From: Jejubacter calystegiae
Lineage (GTDB): Bacteria > Pseudomonadota > Gammaproteobacteria > Enterobacterales > Enterobacteriaceae
Reading direction: 5' to 3'
Length of the DNA: 64,000 nt
Assembly (NCBI RefSeq): GCF_005671395.1
Contig: NZ_CP040428.1
Location: 2,356,001 to 2,420,000, forward strand
The stretch's first letter is position 1; every line of letters starts with the position of its first letter. Under the pieces are notes generated by a model that was given only the letters and a program-made list of their open reading frames with translations, did no database searches and was not told the origin of the DNA. Made by a program: the position numbers and the translations under genes. This document shows positions 53,573 through 63,333 of this stretch, piece after piece.

Positions 53573-55549
53573 TTATGGGGTGACGATATTGAACCAGAAT
53601 TCGAATTTATCCATATAGCTCAGTAGCTCATCCAGTTTCGCTGCATCACCGTCGATCTTCATATCGCCATTGTCGCGAGCCTGCTTAATGCTCTCCTGTT
53701 TAAGGATAATCTTGTTCAGGGTGTCGCGGGACAGCGTAATGGTGGCGTCTGCGTTTTTATCCTGGGCATTGGCGGTATGGTTTAGCACGCCATTTTCCAG
53801 TTCCAGTTTATATTTACCGCCGTCGTTACCCAGATCGATATTGAGAACCGATTTCGCACCAGCCGCTTTCTGGCCGTTAAGGTGTACCGCCAGGTAGTCG
53901 AAGAACATCTCCGGCGTCATGGCGCGTACGGTATCCGGACTGGCGGTGTTCGGCGTTGGCAGTTTCTGTACCCCGTTACGCAGCTCCTGGGCGCCGGTCA
54001 GGTAGAAGTTACGCCACGGGCCCGATTCCGCCTGGTAGCCCAGTTGCTCCAGGGCATCCGCTTCCAGATTACGCGCTGCCTGGTTTGACGGATCGGCAAA
54101 GACGACTTTGCTGACCACCTGCGCCACCCAACGATAGTTGCCCTTATCGTAATCCTGCTTCGCTTTGTTAAGGATGCTGTCGGCACCGCCCATATACTCG
54201 ACGAATTTCTTCGCGGCCTGTTCCGGTGGCAGCTCGTCCAGGGTAGCCGGGTTGCCATCGAACCAGCCAAGATAGAGCACATAGGTGGCTTTCACGTCAT
54301 GGCTCACCGAGCCGTAGTAGCCACGGCTGGACCAGGCTTTCTCCAGGGTTGGCGGCAGGGTAAAGTTATTGGCGATCTCGTCGCGGGTCAGGCCCTTATT
54401 GGCCAGGCGCAGCGTCTGGTCGTTGATATAACGATACATATCACGCTGGTTTTTCATCAGTTTAACGACGTTGTCATTACCCCAGGTTGGCCAGTGGTGC
54501 TGGGCCATAATGATTTCGGCTTCGCCGCCCCAGCGGTCGATGGCGTCGTTAATGTATTTCGACCAGGCCAGCGGATCGCGGATTTTAGCACCGCGCAGTG
54601 AATAGGTGTTATGCAGGGTATGAGTCACATCTTCTGCGGCCTCGATCATTTTCTTCTCTTTGACATACCACAGCATTTCGGACGGCGCTTCTGAGCCTGG
54701 CGCCATCATAAAATCGTAGGTCAGGCCGTCGATCTTCTCTTCCTGGCCGGTTTTGGTAATGTAGTTGGTTGGGGCGATCAGCGTCACGGTACCGGCAGAG
54801 GTGGTGGTACCCAGACCGGCGCCCACCTGGCCTTTGGCATCCGGCTTCAACAGGTTACCGTACATGTAACTGGCGCGGCGGCTCATGACGTTACCGGCCA
54901 TCATGTTTTCAGAGACCGCTTCTTCCATAAAGCCTGCCGGGGCATAGACTTTCACCTTACCGGACTTCACATCGGCTTCATCGATCACGCCGCGTACGCC
55001 GCCGTAGTGGTCCACGTGGCTGTGGGTGTAGATCACCGCCACTACCGGTTTTTTGCCGCGGTTTTTATAGTAGAGGTCCATACCGACTTTCGCCGTTTCT
55101 GCCGAAACCAGCGGATCGACCACGGTAATACCTTTTTCCCCTTCGATAATCGTCATATTCGACAGGTCGAGGTTGCGGATCTGATAAACACCCTCGGTGA
55201 CTTCGAACAGGCCGCTGATATTAATTAACTGAGACTGTCGCCACAGGCTGGGGTTAACGCTATCCGGCGCTTTTTCACCTTCTTTAATAAAGGCGTATTT
55301 CTGCGGATCCCAGACCACATTCCCCTTTTCACCCTTTATGACTTCCTGGGGAATGGCAGCGATAAATCCTTTATGAGCGTTGGTAAAGTCGGTGTTATCA
55401 GAGAACGGCAGCTTGTTGTAGAGCGCGTTGTTGGCCTGCTTCGTGGCTTCAGTCGCCTCCTGGGGGGCAGCCTGTGCGAAAACGGGGACGGTAATGGTGG
55501 TCAGCAGACCGGCGAGCGCCAGATTCCTGATAATAGGCTTCAGTTGCAT
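53573..55549 (-). CDS. periplasmic linear alkylsulfatase (SdsA/YjcS family)
   Basis: 658 aa with a signal peptide (cut near VFAQA, about residue 27). The metallo-beta-lactamase domain carries the dinuclear zinc motif THSHVDHYGG (His176, His178, Asp180, His181), with further ligands expected in AEDVTHTLHN and AQHHWPTWGN. A helical dimerisation domain follows, then an SCP2-like C-terminal domain (about 530-658) that binds the alkyl chain. This is the order of P. aeruginosa SdsA1 and E. coli YjcS, which hydrolyse primary alkyl sulfates such as SDS. It stands alone between the acyltransferase-like gene and the cus operon and has its own terminator. Confidence 0.9.
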   Translation of the reverse strand: MQLKPIIRNLALAGLLTTITVPVFAQAAPQEATEATKQANNALYNKLPFSDNTDFTNAHKGFIAAIPQEVIKGEKGNVVWDPQKYAFIKEGEKAPDSVNPSLWRQSQLINISGLFEVTEGVYQIRNLDLSNMTIIEGEKGITVVDPLVSAETAKVGMDLYYKNRGKKPVVAVIYTHSHVDHYGGVRGVIDEADVKSGKVKVYAPAGFMEEAVSENMMAGNVMSRRASYMYGNLLKPDAKGQVGAGLGTTTSAGTVTLIAPTNYITKTGQEEKIDGLTYDFMMAPGSEAPSEMLWYVKEKKMIEAAEDVTHTLHNTYSLRGAKIRDPLAWSKYINDAIDRWGGEAEIIMAQHHWPTWGNDNVVKLMKNQRDMYRYINDQTLRLANKGLTRDEIANNFTLPPTLEKAWSSRGYYGSVSHDVKATYVLYLGWFDGNPATLDELPPEQAAKKFVEYMGGADSILNKAKQDYDKGNYRWVAQVVSKVVFADPSNQAARNLEADALEQLGYQAESGPWRNFYLTGAQELRNGVQKLPTPNTASPDTVRAMTPEMFFDYLAVHLNGQKAAGAKSVLNIDLGNDGGKYKLELENGVLNHTANAQDKNADATITLSRDTLNKIILKQESIKQARDNGDMKIDGDAAKLDELLSYMDKFEFWFNIVTP

Positions 55550-55708
55550 TGAAAAAACCTCGTGTGGTTATCATCGCGATAAATCCATTTTCACGACAGG
55601 TTGTAAATAATATGGGTAACGTGGCATCACCCTTCTGGAATAAGACAAAGCATAGCCAGGATAAGTAAACCTGTAGACTTAATAGCGCCTTTAGCCTGGC
55701 TTAATAAA

Positions 55709-55734
55709 GGGAAAATCCCCGCCGCAGCGGGGAA
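55709..55734 (-). terminator. cus operon terminator
   Basis: The hairpin CCCCGCCGCAGCGGGG (55717-55732) is followed on the minus strand by ATTTTCCCTTTATT, just after cusA. Confidence 0.7.
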
Positions 55735-55747
55735 TGAGAGGGATATT

Positions 55748-58700
55748 TTATTTTTTACGATGAGTCAGTAAATAGAACGCCGGGATCACCAACATCGAGA
55801 GCAGTGGGGCGCTGATCATTCCGCCAATCATCGGTGCGGCGATACGCTGCATCACCTCTGAACCGGTACCGCTGCCCCACATAATCGGCAGCAGACCCGC
55901 CATAATGGTGGCGACGGTCATCGCTTTCGGGCGCACGCGCAGTACCGCGCCTTCGTGGATCGCCGCATTCAGCGCCTGGGATGTTTCACCGCCGTGTTTA
56001 TCCAGGGCGTGATTCAGATAGAGCACCATAATCACGCCGAATTCTGCGGCCACCCCGGCAAGAGCGATAAAGCCCACCGCCGCCGCCACCGACAGGTTGT
56101 AGTCCAGCAGCCACAGCAGCCAGACTCCGCCAATCAGCGCAAAGGGCAGGGTGCCCATAATCAGCAGAGCGTCCCGCACCCGATTAAAGGTAAGGTAGAG
56201 CAGAACAAAGATAATCGCCAGGGTAAGGGGCAGCACCAGCGTAAGTTTTGCGGTAGCCCGTTCCAGATATTCGTACTGCCCGGACCAGCTCAGGGAGACT
56301 CCCTCAGGCAGTTTGACCTCACGGCCGACGACCTGCCGCATCTCCCGTACCGCCGAGGCCAGATCGCGATCGCGGATGTCCACATAGATCCAGTTAGTCA
56401 GGCGGGCATTTTCGCTTTTCAGCATCGGCGGACCGCTGGTGACGCTGATATCCGCCAGTTCGGCCAGGGCTATCTGTTCTCCTCCGGCGGTCACTACCGG
56501 CAGCTCGCGCAGTTTCTGCAACGAATCGCGCATTTCGCGCGGATAGCGCACGTTTATCGGGTAACGTTCGCGCCCTTCAAGGGTGGTGCCGATATTATCG
56601 CCGCCCACCAGGCTTGCCACCAGCGACTGTAGTTCCTTCACTGATACGCCATAGCGCGCCGCCTTGCGCCGGTCGATATCGATATTGATATAACGCCCGC
56701 CGTCCAGGCGCTCCGCCAGCGCGGAGGTGACGCCCGGCACCCTACGCACCACCCGCTCGATCTGCTCAGCGGTCTGTTCGATCTGCGCGATGTTATTGCC
56801 GTTTACCTTGATTCCCACCGGGCTTTTGATGCCAGTAGCCAGCATATCCAGGCGGTTACGGATCGGCGGCACCCAGACGTTGGCGATGCCCGGAACCTGC
56901 ACCCGGCTGTCCAGTTCCTCGATCAGTTTGTCCATGGTCATCCCCGGGCGCCACCGATCTTTTGGTTTAAAGCGGATCGTGGTTTCCAGCATGGTCAGCG
57001 GCGCCGGATCGGTAGCGGTATCGGCTCGTCCTGCCTTACCAAAAACGGTATCCACCTCCGGTACCGTTTTGATCAAACGGTCGGTCAGTTGCAGCAGGCG
57101 CGCCGCCTCGCGGCTGGAGATCCCCGGCAGGGTAGAGGGCATATACAGCAGATCCCCTTCGTCGATCTGCGGCAGAAATTCGCTGCCCAGCTGTGACAGC
57201 GGCCAGAGCGTGGCGATAAGCAATGCCGTTGCCACGCCCAGCGTCGCCTTCGGCCAGCGCAGAACTCTATCCAGCAGCGGTTCATACAGGCGGATCAGGG
57301 CGCGGTTCAGCGGATTGCTGTGCTCGTCCGGGATCTTCCCGCGAATGAAAAAGCCCATCAGAATCGGCACCAGGGTAATGCCCAGACCGGCCGCCACGGC
57401 CATCGACCAGGTTTTGGTAAAGGCCAGGGGGGAAAACATTTTCCCTTCCTGGGCTTCCAGGGTGAAGACCGGAATAAAAGAGAGAGTAATGATCAGCAGG
57501 CTACAGAACAGAGCGGGGCCGACTTCGGAAGAGGCCTGCTGGGTTATCCGCCAGTAGTCCGCCGAACGCGGCGTTTGTTGGGGATTGTCGTGGCGCCACT
57601 GTTCCAGCACCTTGTGCATGTTTTCGATCATCACGATGGCGGCATCCACCATGGCGCCAATGGCGATGGCGATCCCCCCCAGCGACATCATATTGGCGCT
57701 GATGCCCTGATAGTGCATTACGATAAAGGCGCCGAGGATCCCCAGCGGCAGACTGATCATCGCCACCAGGGCGCTGCGAAAATGGAACAGAAACAGGGTG
57801 CAGACCACCGCCACCACAATAAACTCTTCAATCAGTTTTTGGGTCAGGGTTTTGACTGAATTTTCAATCAGCTGTGATCGATCGTAGACCGGTACTATCT
57901 CCACCCCCTGGGGCAAACTCCTTTTGATCTCCTCCAGCCTGGCCTTTACCGCGTTGATGGTGGTCATGGCGTTTTTACCGGAGCGCATGATGATGATACC
58001 GCCCGCCACTTCGCCTTCGCCGTTAAGTTCCGCCACGCCGCGGCGTATCTCCGGACCGCGTCTGACGGTGGCGATATCGCCCAGCAGCACCGGCACGCCG
58101 CCACGGCTGGCGATGACCACATTGCGAAACGCCTCCAGATTTTGCAGGTAGCCGGAGGTACGTACCATATACTCCGCTTCACCCATCTCCAGTACCGAGC
58201 CGCCTCCTTCCTGGTTGGCGCTCTTAATGGCGTCGATGGCCTGGGTGTGGCTGACGTTAAGGGCCCGCATCCGGTCCGGGTTGAGCACCACCTGGTACTG
58301 CTTCACCATGCCGCCGACGCTGGCGACTTCCGAGACGTTGGGCACGGTTTTCAGCTCGTATTTCAGAATCCAGTCCTGGATCGCCCGAAGATCCCCCAGA
58401 CTGTGGTTGCCGCTGCGGTCGACCAGCGCATACTCGTACACCCAGCCGACGCCGGTGGCATCCGGCCCCAGCGAGGCCTTTGCTTCCGGAGGCAGGCTGT
58501 TTTGTACCTGGCTTAAATACTCCAGTACCCGGGAACGCGCCCAGTACAGATCGGTGCCGTCATCAAACAAAATGTAGATATAAGCATCACCGAACATGGA
58601 AAAGCCGCGCACCGTTCTGGCTCCGGGCACCGACAGCATGGTGGTGGTGAGCGGATACGTCACTTGATCTTCCACGATCTGCGGGGCCTTACCCGGATAG

Positions 58701-58855
58701 TTCACCCGGACGATCACCTGGGTATCGGAGAGATCCGGCAGGGCATCAAGGGGCGCCTGCTGCACAGACCAGACTCCCCAGGCTGCCATGATTAGCGTCG
58801 CGAGCAGCACCAACAGCCGGTTGCGCAACGAGGCGCGAATAATGGCGGCGATCAT
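55748..58855 (-). CDS. cusA: CusA/SilA-type RND copper/silver efflux pump
   Basis: 1035 aa inner-membrane proton antiporter that expels Cu(I)/Ag(I) through CusB and CusC. The three metal-binding methionines of CusA are present as Met572 ([10 protein letters not shown]), Met622 (PLTMLETT) and Met671 (RLDMLATG). The proton-relay region [20 protein letters not shown] near residue 390-410 and the heavy-metal RND signature [10 protein letters not shown] near 40 are visible, with 12 membrane helices. Its ATG overlaps the cusB stop (ATGA). About 70% of residues look shared with E. coli CusA from memory, so Cu/Ag specificity is likely. Confidence 0.93.
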   Translation of the reverse strand: MIAAIIRASLRNRLLVLLATLIMAAWGVWSVQQAPLDALPDLSDTQVIVRVNYPGKAPQIVEDQVTYPLTTTMLSVPGARTVRGFSMFGDAYIYILFDDGTDLYWARSRVLEYLSQVQNSLPPEAKASLGPDATGVGWVYEYALVDRSGNHSLGDLRAIQDWILKYELKTVPNVSEVASVGGMVKQYQVVLNPDRMRALNVSHTQAIDAIKSANQEGGGSVLEMGEAEYMVRTSGYLQNLEAFRNVVIASRGGVPVLLGDIATVRRGPEIRRGVAELNGEGEVAGGIIIMRSGKNAMTTINAVKARLEEIKRSLPQGVEIVPVYDRSQLIENSVKTLTQKLIEEFIVVAVVCTLFLFHFRSALVAMISLPLGILGAFIVMHYQGISANMMSLGGIAIAIGAMVDAAIVMIENMHKVLEQWRHDNPQQTPRSADYWRITQQASSEVGPALFCSLLIITLSFIPVFTLEAQEGKMFSPLAFTKTWSMAVAAGLGITLVPILMGFFIRGKIPDEHSNPLNRALIRLYEPLLDRVLRWPKATLGVATALLIATLWPLSQLGSEFLPQIDEGDLLYMPSTLPGISSREAARLLQLTDRLIKTVPEVDTVFGKAGRADTATDPAPLTMLETTIRFKPKDRWRPGMTMDKLIEELDSRVQVPGIANVWVPPIRNRLDMLATGIKSPVGIKVNGNNIAQIEQTAEQIERVVRRVPGVTSALAERLDGGRYINIDIDRRKAARYGVSVKELQSLVASLVGGDNIGTTLEGRERYPINVRYPREMRDSLQKLRELPVVTAGGEQIALAELADISVTSGPPMLKSENARLTNWIYVDIRDRDLASAVREMRQVVGREVKLPEGVSLSWSGQYEYLERATAKLTLVLPLTLAIIFVLLYLTFNRVRDALLIMGTLPFALIGGVWLLWLLDYNLSVAAAVGFIALAGVAAEFGVIMVLYLNHALDKHGGETSQALNAAIHEGAVLRVRPKAMTVATIMAGLLPIMWGSGTGSEVMQRIAAPMIGGMISAPLLSMLVIPAFYLLTHRKK

Positions 58856-60336
58856 GGCTGCTCCTTGTGGTCGTGCCCGGCTTCGTCGCTCATGGGCATT
58901 ATCGAGGCGATATGTACGCCGTCATCGTCCATCGTAAAGCTGAACATCACCCGCTCACCGGTTTTAAGTCCGGCTTTTTGCTGCGATGTAATGGTGAAGT
59001 CCATGGTCATGGCTGACCATTTCAGTGCCGGTACCGGGTCGTGTGCGATGGTGACGGAGTCCGGATTGAGGGCCATGATAACGCCATGGGTACTCCAGCT
59101 TTGCGGCGTGGATTCCGCTGGCGAATCACCCATCTGCGGCAGGGCGCTGCGCAGACTGGCTTCAGAATCGATCAGGAACTGGCCGGAGGTGACGACCTGC
59201 TGACCTTCTTGCAGGCCGCTGCGGACCTCCAGCATACCGTCACCGCTCTGGCCAGTGGTGACCGCCACCGGTCGGAACAGACCGTCGCCTTCTTTGATCA
59301 GTACCCGTCCGCCGTCGCGGGTGGCAATTAGCGCCTCTTCGGGGATGGTCAGTACCGGCGCGTTTTGGGAAGTGTCAGCCAGTTGGACGTTGAGGATCAT
59401 GCCCGGTTTTAGTCGCCGGCACGGATTATCCAGCACTACGCGGGCCTTCAGGGTACGAGTGGTGGCTTCCAGGTCCGGCAGCAGTTCGGCTATGGCGCCG
59501 TGAAAGGTGTCGCCGGGCCAGGAAGCGGTGGTGGCCTTGACTTTCATGCCCTGGCGAAGCTGGCTGGCCTGGCTTTCCGGGTAGTCGATCACCATCCATA
59601 CCGGATCCAGCGCCGCCACTTCAAACAGTCCCTGATTCGCTGCGACCTGGCTACCGGTTCTGACATCCAGCTTGCTGATATAGCCATCGCGCGGGGCGTA
59701 TAGCGTGATGCGCGGCTGAGGAGCGCCGCTGCGTTCGACGGCGCGAATGACCGATTCCGGCATAAACTGCAGTCGCAGACGTGCGCGGGCGGCGCGGGTT
59801 AGCGCGCTATCGCCCATCTGACGTACCGCCAGATACTCCTGCTGGGCCGCAGTCCATTGGGGGATCCACAGTCGGGCCAGCGGTGCATTGCGTTTCACCA
59901 ACTGCTGGGGGGCGCTAACCAACAACTTTTCTACCTGACCCGCAGCGGGGGCGGAAACAGTGGTGATACTGCGTTGGTCGGTGGCGACGGTGCCGAAAGC
60001 GGCAAGCTGGCTTCCGAACGTGCGAAGCGTGACTGGTGCGGTACGCACGCCCAGATTCTGTTGCTGGCGTGCGCTAATCTGTACGCCGTTATCGTCCCGG
60101 GTTTCATCCGCATAGCGCGGAACCAGCTCCATATCCATAAAAGGGGACTTCCCCGGCTTATCGAAGCGGGTGCCGGGAACCATAGGATCGTACCAGTAGA
60201 GGACTTTGCGATCCTGCTGCGGGTTTTGCGGTTCGGCGCCGGCAGGCGCACGGTGGCTGAGACTGCCCAGCCAGTAGCCGCCAGCCAGCAGCGCGATGGC
60301 GGCGGTGACCAGCGGCAGAGCGGTTTTCAGTTTCAT
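58852..60336 (-). CDS. cusB: CusB-type periplasmic adaptor with fused C-terminal CusF domain
   Basis: 494 aa, about 90 residues longer than E. coli CusB. The N-terminal anchor (about 7-26) is followed by a heavy-metal-binding motif [22 protein letters not shown] (about 47-72) whose methionines take metal from CusF, then the usual hairpin, lipoyl and barrel domains. Residues ~414-494 form a CusF-like domain with the metal ligands His432, Trp440, Met443 and Met445 ([15 protein letters not shown]), then a His-rich end (GHDHKE). Fusion of the chaperone to the adaptor could hand metal to the pump directly. It overlaps cusC and cusA by 4 nt each. Confidence 0.93.
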   Translation of the reverse strand: MKLKTALPLVTAAIALLAGGYWLGSLSHRAPAGAEPQNPQQDRKVLYWYDPMVPGTRFDKPGKSPFMDMELVPRYADETRDDNGVQISARQQQNLGVRTAPVTLRTFGSQLAAFGTVATDQRSITTVSAPAAGQVEKLLVSAPQQLVKRNAPLARLWIPQWTAAQQEYLAVRQMGDSALTRAARARLRLQFMPESVIRAVERSGAPQPRITLYAPRDGYISKLDVRTGSQVAANQGLFEVAALDPVWMVIDYPESQASQLRQGMKVKATTASWPGDTFHGAIAELLPDLEATTRTLKARVVLDNPCRRLKPGMILNVQLADTSQNAPVLTIPEEALIATRDGGRVLIKEGDGLFRPVAVTTGQSGDGMLEVRSGLQEGQQVVTSGQFLIDSEASLRSALPQMGDSPAESTPQSWSTHGVIMALNPDSVTIAHDPVPALKWSAMTMDFTITSQQKAGLKTGERVMFSFTMDDDGVHIASIMPMSDEAGHDHKEQP

Positions 60337-61586
60337 GATTGGGACTCCTGCGGCGTCAGGTAGCGGATGGCGGCCCAGGCATCGGCAAGCGCTTTTTCGG
60401 CATTATTGCGGGCGACTTCACCATTCAGCAGATCGCGGCGGGCGGAAAGAAGTTCTGACAGCCCCGATCCGCCCGACTGATACTGGGCTTTGACCAGGCG
60501 GACTTTTGAACGCAGTAGCGGCAGGACTTCATTAACCTGGCGGTCGTAAATGGCTTTCGCCGCGTTGTACTGAGAAATCAGCTGATTTAGCACGGCCTGA
60601 TGTTCGCGCATTAACAGCGTTAACTGATCGGTGGCCTGGTAAGTGCGGGAGACATCCGCCGCGTGGTCTTTATCCTGGCGTTTGCCCTGGAACAGGGGAA
60701 GATCGACAGTGAACATCACTCCGGCCATATCGTCCATGCCGTCGGCGCGTTTGGCGTAATAGACCTCTACCCCGACATCCGGGATGGCAGCGACCTCCGA
60801 CTGACGGGATTTAGCTCTGGCGGTTGCCGCCTCCCGGCTGGCCTGAACGATCTCCGGATGCAGCTTAATGGCGGCGATAAGCGTGGCTTCATCGGCGGGC
60901 AGGCGTTCAATACGCGGCAGTGGGCCGGATACGGCGGTGATGTTTTGCCCCGTGAGCTGCATCAGCCTTGCCTGGGCAATCTGCAGGTCCCGGCGGGCGT
61001 TATCCGCCTCATTTTCCATCGTGCTCAGGGCCAGGCGCAGATCCAGTACGCTACTGGCGCTGGCGGTTCCGCTGGCAACACCGGCGGTCTGAACGCTGCC
61101 CTGGCGTCGGGTTTCCGCAATCAGGGTTTCGATCGCCTTCAGCGTTTTTTGCGAAGCCGCCAGATTCAACCATGCCTGGGCGGTGTCGCGCTGTAGTCGG
61201 GCGCGAATAACACCGGCATTGGCCGCCGCCTTGCTGGCCTCGGATCGAATAGCCTCGGATCGACGCTCGCGTTTGGTGCTGCTAACGTACTGCTGCATCA
61301 CGCCAACCCGCTGCATGGTCATCCCTTCACGGGTCAGACGATGGCCGTTTCCCCCCTGTACCGGAACGTTTTCGATACCAAATTTCAGTTTGGGATCCGG
61401 TAACTGCATGGCGGAGTCCGCCATATTATTCAGGGCGTTGACCTGATGATCGTTGGCGGAAAGCTCCGCCGAGTAGTCTTCCGCTGCGCTAAGTGCCTGT
61501 GCCAGGCTGGTGGCACCTGCAGCGGTAGAAAACAGGCACAGCGTAAGGGGCAGCCCGCAGGCCACCCTGTTGATATTGTGGAACAT
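60333..61586 (-). CDS. cusC: CusC/CzcC-type outer-membrane efflux protein
   Basis: 417 aa from the ATG at 61586, which has GGAGG 6 bp upstream. A type I signal peptide (cut near AGATS) precedes a TolC-family body of two repeated helical/beta units: the segments about 60-200 and 245-410 share the QLPDPKLKFG / IPDVGVEVYY pattern. Unlike E. coli CusC there is no lipobox cysteine, so this is closer to CzcC-like channels. It should form the trimeric duct of the efflux complex. It lies 15 bp after cusF and overlaps cusB by 4 nt. Confidence 0.88.
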   Translation of the reverse strand: MFHNINRVACGLPLTLCLFSTAAGATSLAQALSAAEDYSAELSANDHQVNALNNMADSAMQLPDPKLKFGIENVPVQGGNGHRLTREGMTMQRVGVMQQYVSSTKRERRSEAIRSEASKAAANAGVIRARLQRDTAQAWLNLAASQKTLKAIETLIAETRRQGSVQTAGVASGTASASSVLDLRLALSTMENEADNARRDLQIAQARLMQLTGQNITAVSGPLPRIERLPADEATLIAAIKLHPEIVQASREAATARAKSRQSEVAAIPDVGVEVYYAKRADGMDDMAGVMFTVDLPLFQGKRQDKDHAADVSRTYQATDQLTLLMREHQAVLNQLISQYNAAKAIYDRQVNEVLPLLRSKVRLVKAQYQSGGSGLSELLSARRDLLNGEVARNNAEKALADAWAAIRYLTPQESQS

Positions 61587-61601
61587 GTTCGCCTCCGGCA
61601 A

Positions 61602-61931
61602 TTATTGCGCGCTGGCGGAGACCAGGGCGTAACCGGATTCCGTCTGACGGAAGGTGAAGCGAACCTGCTGGCCTGGGGCGAACGGTTCTCCCTGATAGCC
61701 GTCGAGCTCAAAGCTCATGATCATGGCGGGCCAGTTCAGCTGTGCGACGGGGCGGTGAGCGATAGAAACCGAGGTTGGGGACCAGGATTTGATCACGCCG
61801 GTGGTATTCCAGGTTTGTGCATTTTGGGATGAGCTTTCCATTCCCGCCATTGAGCTGTGATCCATCGCGCTAAATACGTTACCGGAAAGGCTAAGTAAGG
61901 CGGTAGTCAGAATAAAGTAAACAATACGCAT
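61602..61931 (-). CDS. cusF: CusF-type periplasmic Cu(I)/Ag(I) chaperone
   Basis: 109 aa with a signal peptide (cut near VFSAM). The small OB-fold domain keeps the CusF ligand set: His59, Trp67, Met70 and Met72 in AHRPVAQLNWPAMIM. CusF carries Cu(I)/Ag(I) to CusB. The start at 61931 is favoured by GGAG; an ATG 5 codons upstream is possible. Its sequence is related to the domain fused to CusB, so the operon encodes two CusF modules. Confidence 0.9.
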   Translation of the reverse strand: MRIVYFILTTALLSLSGNVFSAMDHSSMAGMESSSQNAQTWNTTGVIKSWSPTSVSIAHRPVAQLNWPAMIMSFELDGYQGEPFAPGQQVRFTFRQTESGYALVSASAQ

Positions 61932-62053
61932 TATAGAAATCTCCATATTCCCGAGATATTTCAGACGGTGCAGATAAACCGCCTGAATGATTCAGGAGTT
62001 AAAAACAGTGACTGGGAGCCATAAAGGCCGCGATCTGTGTTTCTAACGGAGTT

Positions 62054-62461
62054 CTATTCTCTGAAGCGGCAAAAACGTATTTCGGCAGGTGGGCCAGTAA
62101 CGGGCGGCTGATGCCACAGGGCCTGCTCAATGCAGGGCGTCTGGTGGCTGGCGACAGGCAGCAGGGTGGCATCCACGGGCAGGGCGGTCAGCTGCAACGA
62201 AGGCGAACTGGTCTGGGCGCTGTCCGGGTTGCAGTGCTTCTCGCACAGCGCCTTTTGGGGCGCAGCGTGCTGCATGCCTGGCATCTGCGTATGTGTGACG
62301 CTTTGCGGTTCGTTGATTTCAGATGGTGGTGTTGGCGTATGGTGGGCGGCCAGCGCCAGTTGCATATTCAGCAGTAGCCAGCAGGCAACCACGAACCCCG
62401 CGCGGATACGAAACCGGCGCCGGATTAATGGCTGAAAGAGCGACTGAATATGCTGTAGCAT
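62054..62461 (-). CDS. predicted secreted Cys/His/Met-containing protein, first gene of the cus operon
   Basis: 135 aa. An N-terminal basic segment and hydrophobic core (GFVVACWLLLNMQLALA, about 22-38) look like a signal peptide. The mature part has HTQMPGMQHA, LCEKHCNPD, TPCIEQ and a terminal FCRFRE, that is four cysteines plus His and Met, suggesting metal binding. I do not recognise a named family; small proteins of this style accompany copper operons in proteobacteria. It is 122 bp upstream of cusF on the same strand, so cotranscription is likely. The AT-rich gap 62462-62634 upstream should hold the operon promoter. cusRS-type regulators are not in the window. Confidence 0.6.
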   Translation of the reverse strand: MLQHIQSLFQPLIRRRFRIRAGFVVACWLLLNMQLALAAHHTPTPPSEINEPQSVTHTQMPGMQHAAPQKALCEKHCNPDSAQTSSPSLQLTALPVDATLLPVASHQTPCIEQALWHQPPVTGPPAEIRFCRFRE

Positions 62462-62634
62462 GGCTACCTTGCCGATAATAGAAGTGAATAAATTAAACCA
62501 TATTTTTTAGAACGATGGCCACAGAAAAAGAAGAATAATGCAAAGTGAGCCGTAATTAAAAAAATCGCCTATATTTATTCACAAATAAATAACGAATAAA
62601 GCGGCCATGATTTATTGCCCACGGCTGTAAGGGA

Positions 62635-63207
62635 TTATCCCCCCGTTTCGCTATCAACCACGCGCCGCATATGTTCAACCAGAATCTGGGCGGTCATTTC
62701 CGGCAGTTCGAGGGCGATAAGACCATCCATGCCGCACAGCAGGGCGATAAGCCGCCAGGCGATGGCTTCCGGACGATCTTTCAACTGAAATGCGTTCTGC
62801 TCGGCGCCATGGCGCAGAATTTTGGCGGTCTCTTCATGCCACAGGGTTGTGGCGGTGGCCAGCGCCTGGCGAAGGATTGGATCCTGTTCCGCCAGCACCT
62901 GCGCTTCGCGCCACAGGCGCAGGTAAGGATCATTAAGGGCGGTATCGGCTCCCAGCATAATCCATAGCCGCTCGCGCCATGTGCCATCAATAGTTGCATC
63001 GTCCAGGGAGTTGCGTACCAGAGTCAGAAAGGCCTCGGCTTTTAACGCTGAGGAGGAGGAAAAGTGATGGTGTACCTGGCCGGCGGCAATGCCCGCTTCG
63101 CCAGCGATACGCCTTACCGTCATTGCCCCAAAGCCTTCGACCAGGGCCAGATTCATCGCTGCCGTCAGAATAGTTTCACGCCGCGCTTCGCGTTTCAGGT
63201 AGGACAT
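62635..63207 (-). CDS. smvR: SmvR, TetR-family repressor of smvA
   Basis: 190 aa. The N-terminal TetR helix-turn-helix covers residues about 9-55 (REARRETILTAAMNLALVEG and MTVRRIAGEAGIAAGQVHHH). The ligand domain follows. It is divergent from an SmvA-type exporter with two matching palindromes between them, the arrangement of the smvR-smvA pair that sets chlorhexidine and quaternary-ammonium susceptibility in Klebsiella and Salmonella relatives. The gene name rests on this context and the remembered N-terminus. Confidence 0.85.
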   Translation of the reverse strand: MSYLKREARRETILTAAMNLALVEGFGAMTVRRIAGEAGIAAGQVHHHFSSSSALKAEAFLTLVRNSLDDATIDGTWRERLWIMLGADTALNDPYLRLWREAQVLAEQDPILRQALATATTLWHEETAKILRHGAEQNAFQLKDRPEAIAWRLIALLCGMDGLIALELPEMTAQILVEHMRRVVDSETGG

Positions 63208-63251
63208 TATGCTGCTCTTTTATCACGAACCAGAGGGCAGTTTAACAAAAA

Positions 63252-63302
63252 ACTGGACAAGTGTTCAGTTTTCAGTGAGGATCGAAAATGGACGCGTGTC
63301 CA
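63252..63302. promoter_or_regulatory. two probable SmvR operators
   Basis: TGGACAAGTGTTCA (63254-63267, within ACTGGACAAGTGTTCAGT) and TGGACGCGTGTCCA (63289-63302) are near-identical palindromes 35 bp apart centre to centre, in the 126-bp smvR-smvA gap. The second is about 31 bp before the smvA ATG. Confidence 0.7.
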
Positions 63303-63333
63303 GTTTTTGAAAGTGCTTTAAAGTGAGTGAGTT

